A stretch of 64,000 bases of DNA from Planctomycetota bacterium (GTDB lineage Bacteria > Planctomycetota > Phycisphaerae > UBA1845 > UTPLA1): the NCBI GenBank assembly GCA_015654675.1, contig JAATGM010000060.1, forward strand, positions 80,739-144,738, written 5' to 3'. The notes beneath the pieces are model-generated. The model made no database searches and had not been told where the DNA came from. It was given only the letters and a program-made list of their open reading frames with translations. Shown piece after piece: positions 61,763-64,000 of this stretch; positions within the stretch are counted from its first letter, which is position 1; each line of letters starts with the position of its first letter. Made by a program: the position numbers and the translations under genes.

Positions 61763-63313
61763 TCAGACCCGCACCTTCCGCCATCCGCCGCTGCGCAGTC
61801 GCCATGCCATGAGCGTCGACCGCACGATGAGATCGGCAAACATCCCCGTCCACACGCCCAGCAATCCCCAATGCAGATATCGCCCGCCAAGCCACGCAAT
61901 CGGAATCCGCAGCCCAACCATTCCCAGCAGCGTAAACAACATCGGCGCAATCGTGTCCCCGGCCCCGCGCAGTGCACCGAGATAGACGATCAGCGTCGCC
62001 ACAAACGGCTGCATGAACGCCAGCGCCCGTAGCGCCGGAGCCCCGCACTCAATCACCTTGGGATCCTTGCTCAGGAATCCGAACAGCGTCGGCGCTCCGA
62101 AGAAAAATAGCGCCGCCGCGAACATCAGCACAACCATCGCTTGGTTCCGCGCCTCCCGCGCGCAGGCCAGTGCCCGATCCGGCTGTTTCGCCCCAAGATT
62201 TTGCCCCACCAGCGTTGATGCCGCCACGCTCCATGCAAACGCTGGAAGGTATGAAAGCGACTCAATGCGAATCCCGACGATATGCGCCGCGAACATTACA
62301 TCCTTGGAATATCCCTGTGGTGCGTGCGTGATGATATACAGAAATACGAAATGCCCGGCCCACATCAATCCGCTGTCGAACGAAGCCGGCAGCCCGATCC
62401 GCAGAATCCTCGCCATCCACGACCACTGCGGTCGAAGCCACTCGCGCGACAATCGAATCTGATCGCTCCCACGAAGCAGAACATACAGTGTCAGCAACCC
62501 GCCAACGTTCCGCGCCACGGCCGTGCCCCACGCAATGCCGGGTGTCCCGAACCCGCCCCACGACCCAATTCCCCGCGTAAACAGCCACGTCGTCAGTGCG
62601 TTAACGATGTTCACCGCCCCGATCAGCTTCATCGGCGTGCGCGTGTTCCCAGCCCCGCGCAAACACGCCGCACCGATAAACGTCAATGACTCCGCGACAT
62701 ACCCAACGATGTCCACCCGGATGAACTGCACCGCCACCGGCCGCGCTTCCGCGCTCAAGTCCAGCAAGCTCACAATCGCCGGCGTGACTAAGAAAATTAC
62801 CACCGTCGCAAAGACGCCCAGAAAAACCGACAGCACAACGGCCTGATTGGCCGCAACATTGGCGTCCCGCCGGCTTCCCGCCCCGACGTTTCTCGCCACA
62901 ATCGCCGTGGCCCCGATTCCCACCAGACTGAACATCAAGCTGATCAGCCAACTGATGTATGCTCCGAATCCCACAGCCGCCGTCGCCGTCGCGCTGATGT
63001 GCCCCGCGAGATACGTGTCATTCCACGCCACCATCGAATTGAGAAGTTGCTCCCCCAACACCGGCAGCGCAAGCCAAAATACGGTTTGCCGGATCTCCCC
63101 CGTCAACAGATCGCGCCGCGACCCGGCCGGCGAAAACGACATCGATTCGACGTCGCCCGGCCGAACCCCCATTTCCGGTTCGCCCGTCTCTGCCGCAACG
63201 GCCACTATGTCCGCGCCGCTGACCTCCCCCGATACTGGTGGCTCACTTTCCTGCATGTTGCGCGACTCGCCGTTCCGGCTTGACCTCTGTTTCAAGTCCG
63301 CCTCGCTCAACAT
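61763..63313 (-). CDS. MATE-family multidrug/metabolite efflux protein
   Basis: Polytopic transporter with about 12 helices and the MATE repeat pattern: VFWLALPVLGEQLLNSMVAWNDTYLAG in the first repeat, AACLRGAGNTRTPM after helix 5, and a second repeat beginning ILRIGLPASFDSGLMWAGHF, with ALRGAGDTIAPM. It exports drugs or metabolites using Na+ or H+. The first 75 residues are a long disordered extension; an alternative start at 63256 removes 19 of them. It overlaps the end of the SSS gene. Confidence 0.92.
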   Translation of the reverse strand: MLSEADLKQRSSRNGESRNMQESEPPVSGEVSGADIVAVAAETGEPEMGVRPGDVESMSFSPAGSRRDLLTGEIRQTVFWLALPVLGEQLLNSMVAWNDTYLAGHISATATAAVGFGAYISWLISLMFSLVGIGATAIVARNVGAGSRRDANVAANQAVVLSVFLGVFATVVIFLVTPAIVSLLDLSAEARPVAVQFIRVDIVGYVAESLTFIGAACLRGAGNTRTPMKLIGAVNIVNALTTWLFTRGIGSWGGFGTPGIAWGTAVARNVGGLLTLYVLLRGSDQIRLSREWLRPQWSWMARILRIGLPASFDSGLMWAGHFVFLYIITHAPQGYSKDVMFAAHIVGIRIESLSYLPAFAWSVAASTLVGQNLGAKQPDRALACAREARNQAMVVLMFAAALFFFGAPTLFGFLSKDPKVIECGAPALRALAFMQPFVATLIVYLGALRGAGDTIAPMLFTLLGMVGLRIPIAWLGGRYLHWGLLGVWTGMFADLIVRSTLMAWRLRSGGWRKVRV

Positions 63314-64000
63314 GGCCTCTTTGACGCCCCAATCCCCATCCCAGCACGAAAGTCATGATTGTGCCGAGGGGGTAATACCACGGATACGCCATCACCAACC
63401 GAGGCGTTAATCCGGGCGGCGCCGAACTCAACCAGTGTAGTCCGGCGATCACACCAGCGGCCGCCGCCAACACCAGAATCCGCGCCGGCTCTTTCCGCAG
63501 GAACAAGACTCCGCTCAGCAGCAGAAGTCCGCACGCGCACCAGATGCACAACGTAATCCAACCCCGCGTATGCACGCTCACCGCCAAAACAGCCAGCACC
63601 GCCGCCGGAACGCCCCACGCCAATCCCCGATCATCGCATCGCATCGGCAGCAGCGCCAGCAAGAGCGTCCCCAGCAGTGCCCCATACGTGTAGCTCGGAA
63701 TCGAGAGCGCTAGGTCGATCACCCCCGTGTCTCGGACGCGGATCAGCGCCGTCGCCGTCGCCGCAAGCATGGCCCCCCAGAACACCACGAACACCCGCGA
63801 CACGCGCACGACATGCCGATTGCCCTCCGCAGAGAGGTCACCGGCCGCTCGCTCAATTCCGAGTTTCCGTGCCACGGGTAGATAAATTGACATCACGGAA
63901 GTCTGCGAGAGCGCCGCCAGTGCCCCGCTCATGGGCGAAAGTGCCGCAGCCAGCACTGCCGCAATCACCAGCCCGGTCACACCCGGCGGCAACACACGCA
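63243..64000 (-). CDS. Sodium:solute symporter family protein (5' end outside window)
   Basis: The visible 250 residues start in a helix with LPPGVTGLVIAAVLAAALSPMSGALAALSQ, the SSS pattern around helix 8, with the Na+-binding Ser/Thr cluster SQTSVMSIYLPV. Five or six further helices follow, including VVFWGAMLAATATALI, SIPSYTYGALLGTLLLALLP and PARILVLAAAAGVIAGLHWL. The gene enters from beyond base 64000, so its N-terminal half is unseen. It overlaps the MATE gene start. The substrate is unknown. Confidence 0.88.
   Translation of the reverse strand, partial: RVLPPGVTGLVIAAVLAAALSPMSGALAALSQTSVMSIYLPVARKLGIERAAGDLSAEGNRHVVRVSRVFVVFWGAMLAATATALIRVRDTGVIDLALSIPSYTYGALLGTLLLALLPMRCDDRGLAWGVPAAVLAVLAVSVHTRGWITLCIWCACGLLLLSGVLFLRKEPARILVLAAAAGVIAGLHWLSSAPPGLTPRLVMAYPWYYPLGTIMTFVLGWGLGRQRGHVERGGLETEVKPERRVAQHAGK

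Noticed and set aside
1..64000. CRISPR arrays, IS elements, integrases, rRNA genes
   Set aside because: No regularly spaced direct repeats, transposase motifs or rRNA-like segments were seen on either strand.

Overview
The window is high-GC bacterial DNA. Several features point to the Planctomycetota, probably a Phycisphaerae-like lineage: an ECF-type sigma factor divergent from a Ser/Thr kinase with TPRs, a BatA/VWA membrane protein, a pseudopilin with an H-Xn-DG tail, secreted proteins ending in dockerin-like GDxNxDG motifs, a PEP-CTERM-like tail, two GroELs around one GroES, and many lipoproteins. The phylum is an inference from gene content; no rRNA or other marker gene was used.

Region 1 (1-13000, + strand) is a Wzx/Wzy-type exopolysaccharide locus. 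It runs from a TPR/SPOR lipoprotein through an outer-membrane export lipoprotein (OPX), a chain-length protein, a BY-kinase-like ATPase with a degraded P-loop, a polymerase/ligase and a flippase. It ends with a fused GT2-GT4 glycosyltransferase, a GT4 enzyme, a WecG/TagA-type transferase and the initiating sugar-1-phosphate transferase.

Region 2 (13091-18090, +) holds a small membrane protein, a BatA/VWA protein, an NHL-repeat protein with a dockerin-like tail, and a pseudopilin. Region 3 (18079-27167) is mixed: a kinase/sigma pair, an ankyrin protein, another GT4 enzyme, a homocysteine-methyltransferase homologue without its zinc ligands, a metzincin lipoprotein, a PilZ protein and a DsbA-like lipoprotein closed by a strong terminator.

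Region 4 (27483-33392, +) is a proteostasis block: groEL-groES-groEL, a terminator, then dnaJ, grpE and an FmdB-type zinc ribbon; dnaK is not in the window. Region 5 (33536-37256, +) has a membrane protein with a visible promoter, a VCBS-repeat lipoprotein and a sirtuin.

Region 6 (37274-56242, mostly - strand) contains coaD, tRNA-Arg(UCG), a PhnD-like lipoprotein, a free-Met-sulfoxide-reductase-like GAF protein, an aldehyde dehydrogenase (+), sat, a three-gene SPFH operon, a GGQ release-factor-like gene (+), a GNAT enzyme, typA/bipA, tpx, a DUF433/DUF5615 module, an M29 aminopeptidase, a large M36 metallopeptidase and a 2Fe-2S ferredoxin-like protein.

Region 7 (56408-64000) has a DEAD-box-family helicase on +, then a tight - strand run: SSS transporter (cut by the window end), MATE transporter, ubiE/menG, a membrane/TPR protein, ubiX and a HEAT-like protein. 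UbiE plus UbiX suggests quinone synthesis, probably menaquinone. I saw no CRISPR array, insertion sequence, integrase or rRNA. I did not recognise one coherent new defence or biosynthetic system. The best leads are the SPFH/zinc-ribbon operon with triplicated N-terminal repeats and several family members that have lost catalytic residues.
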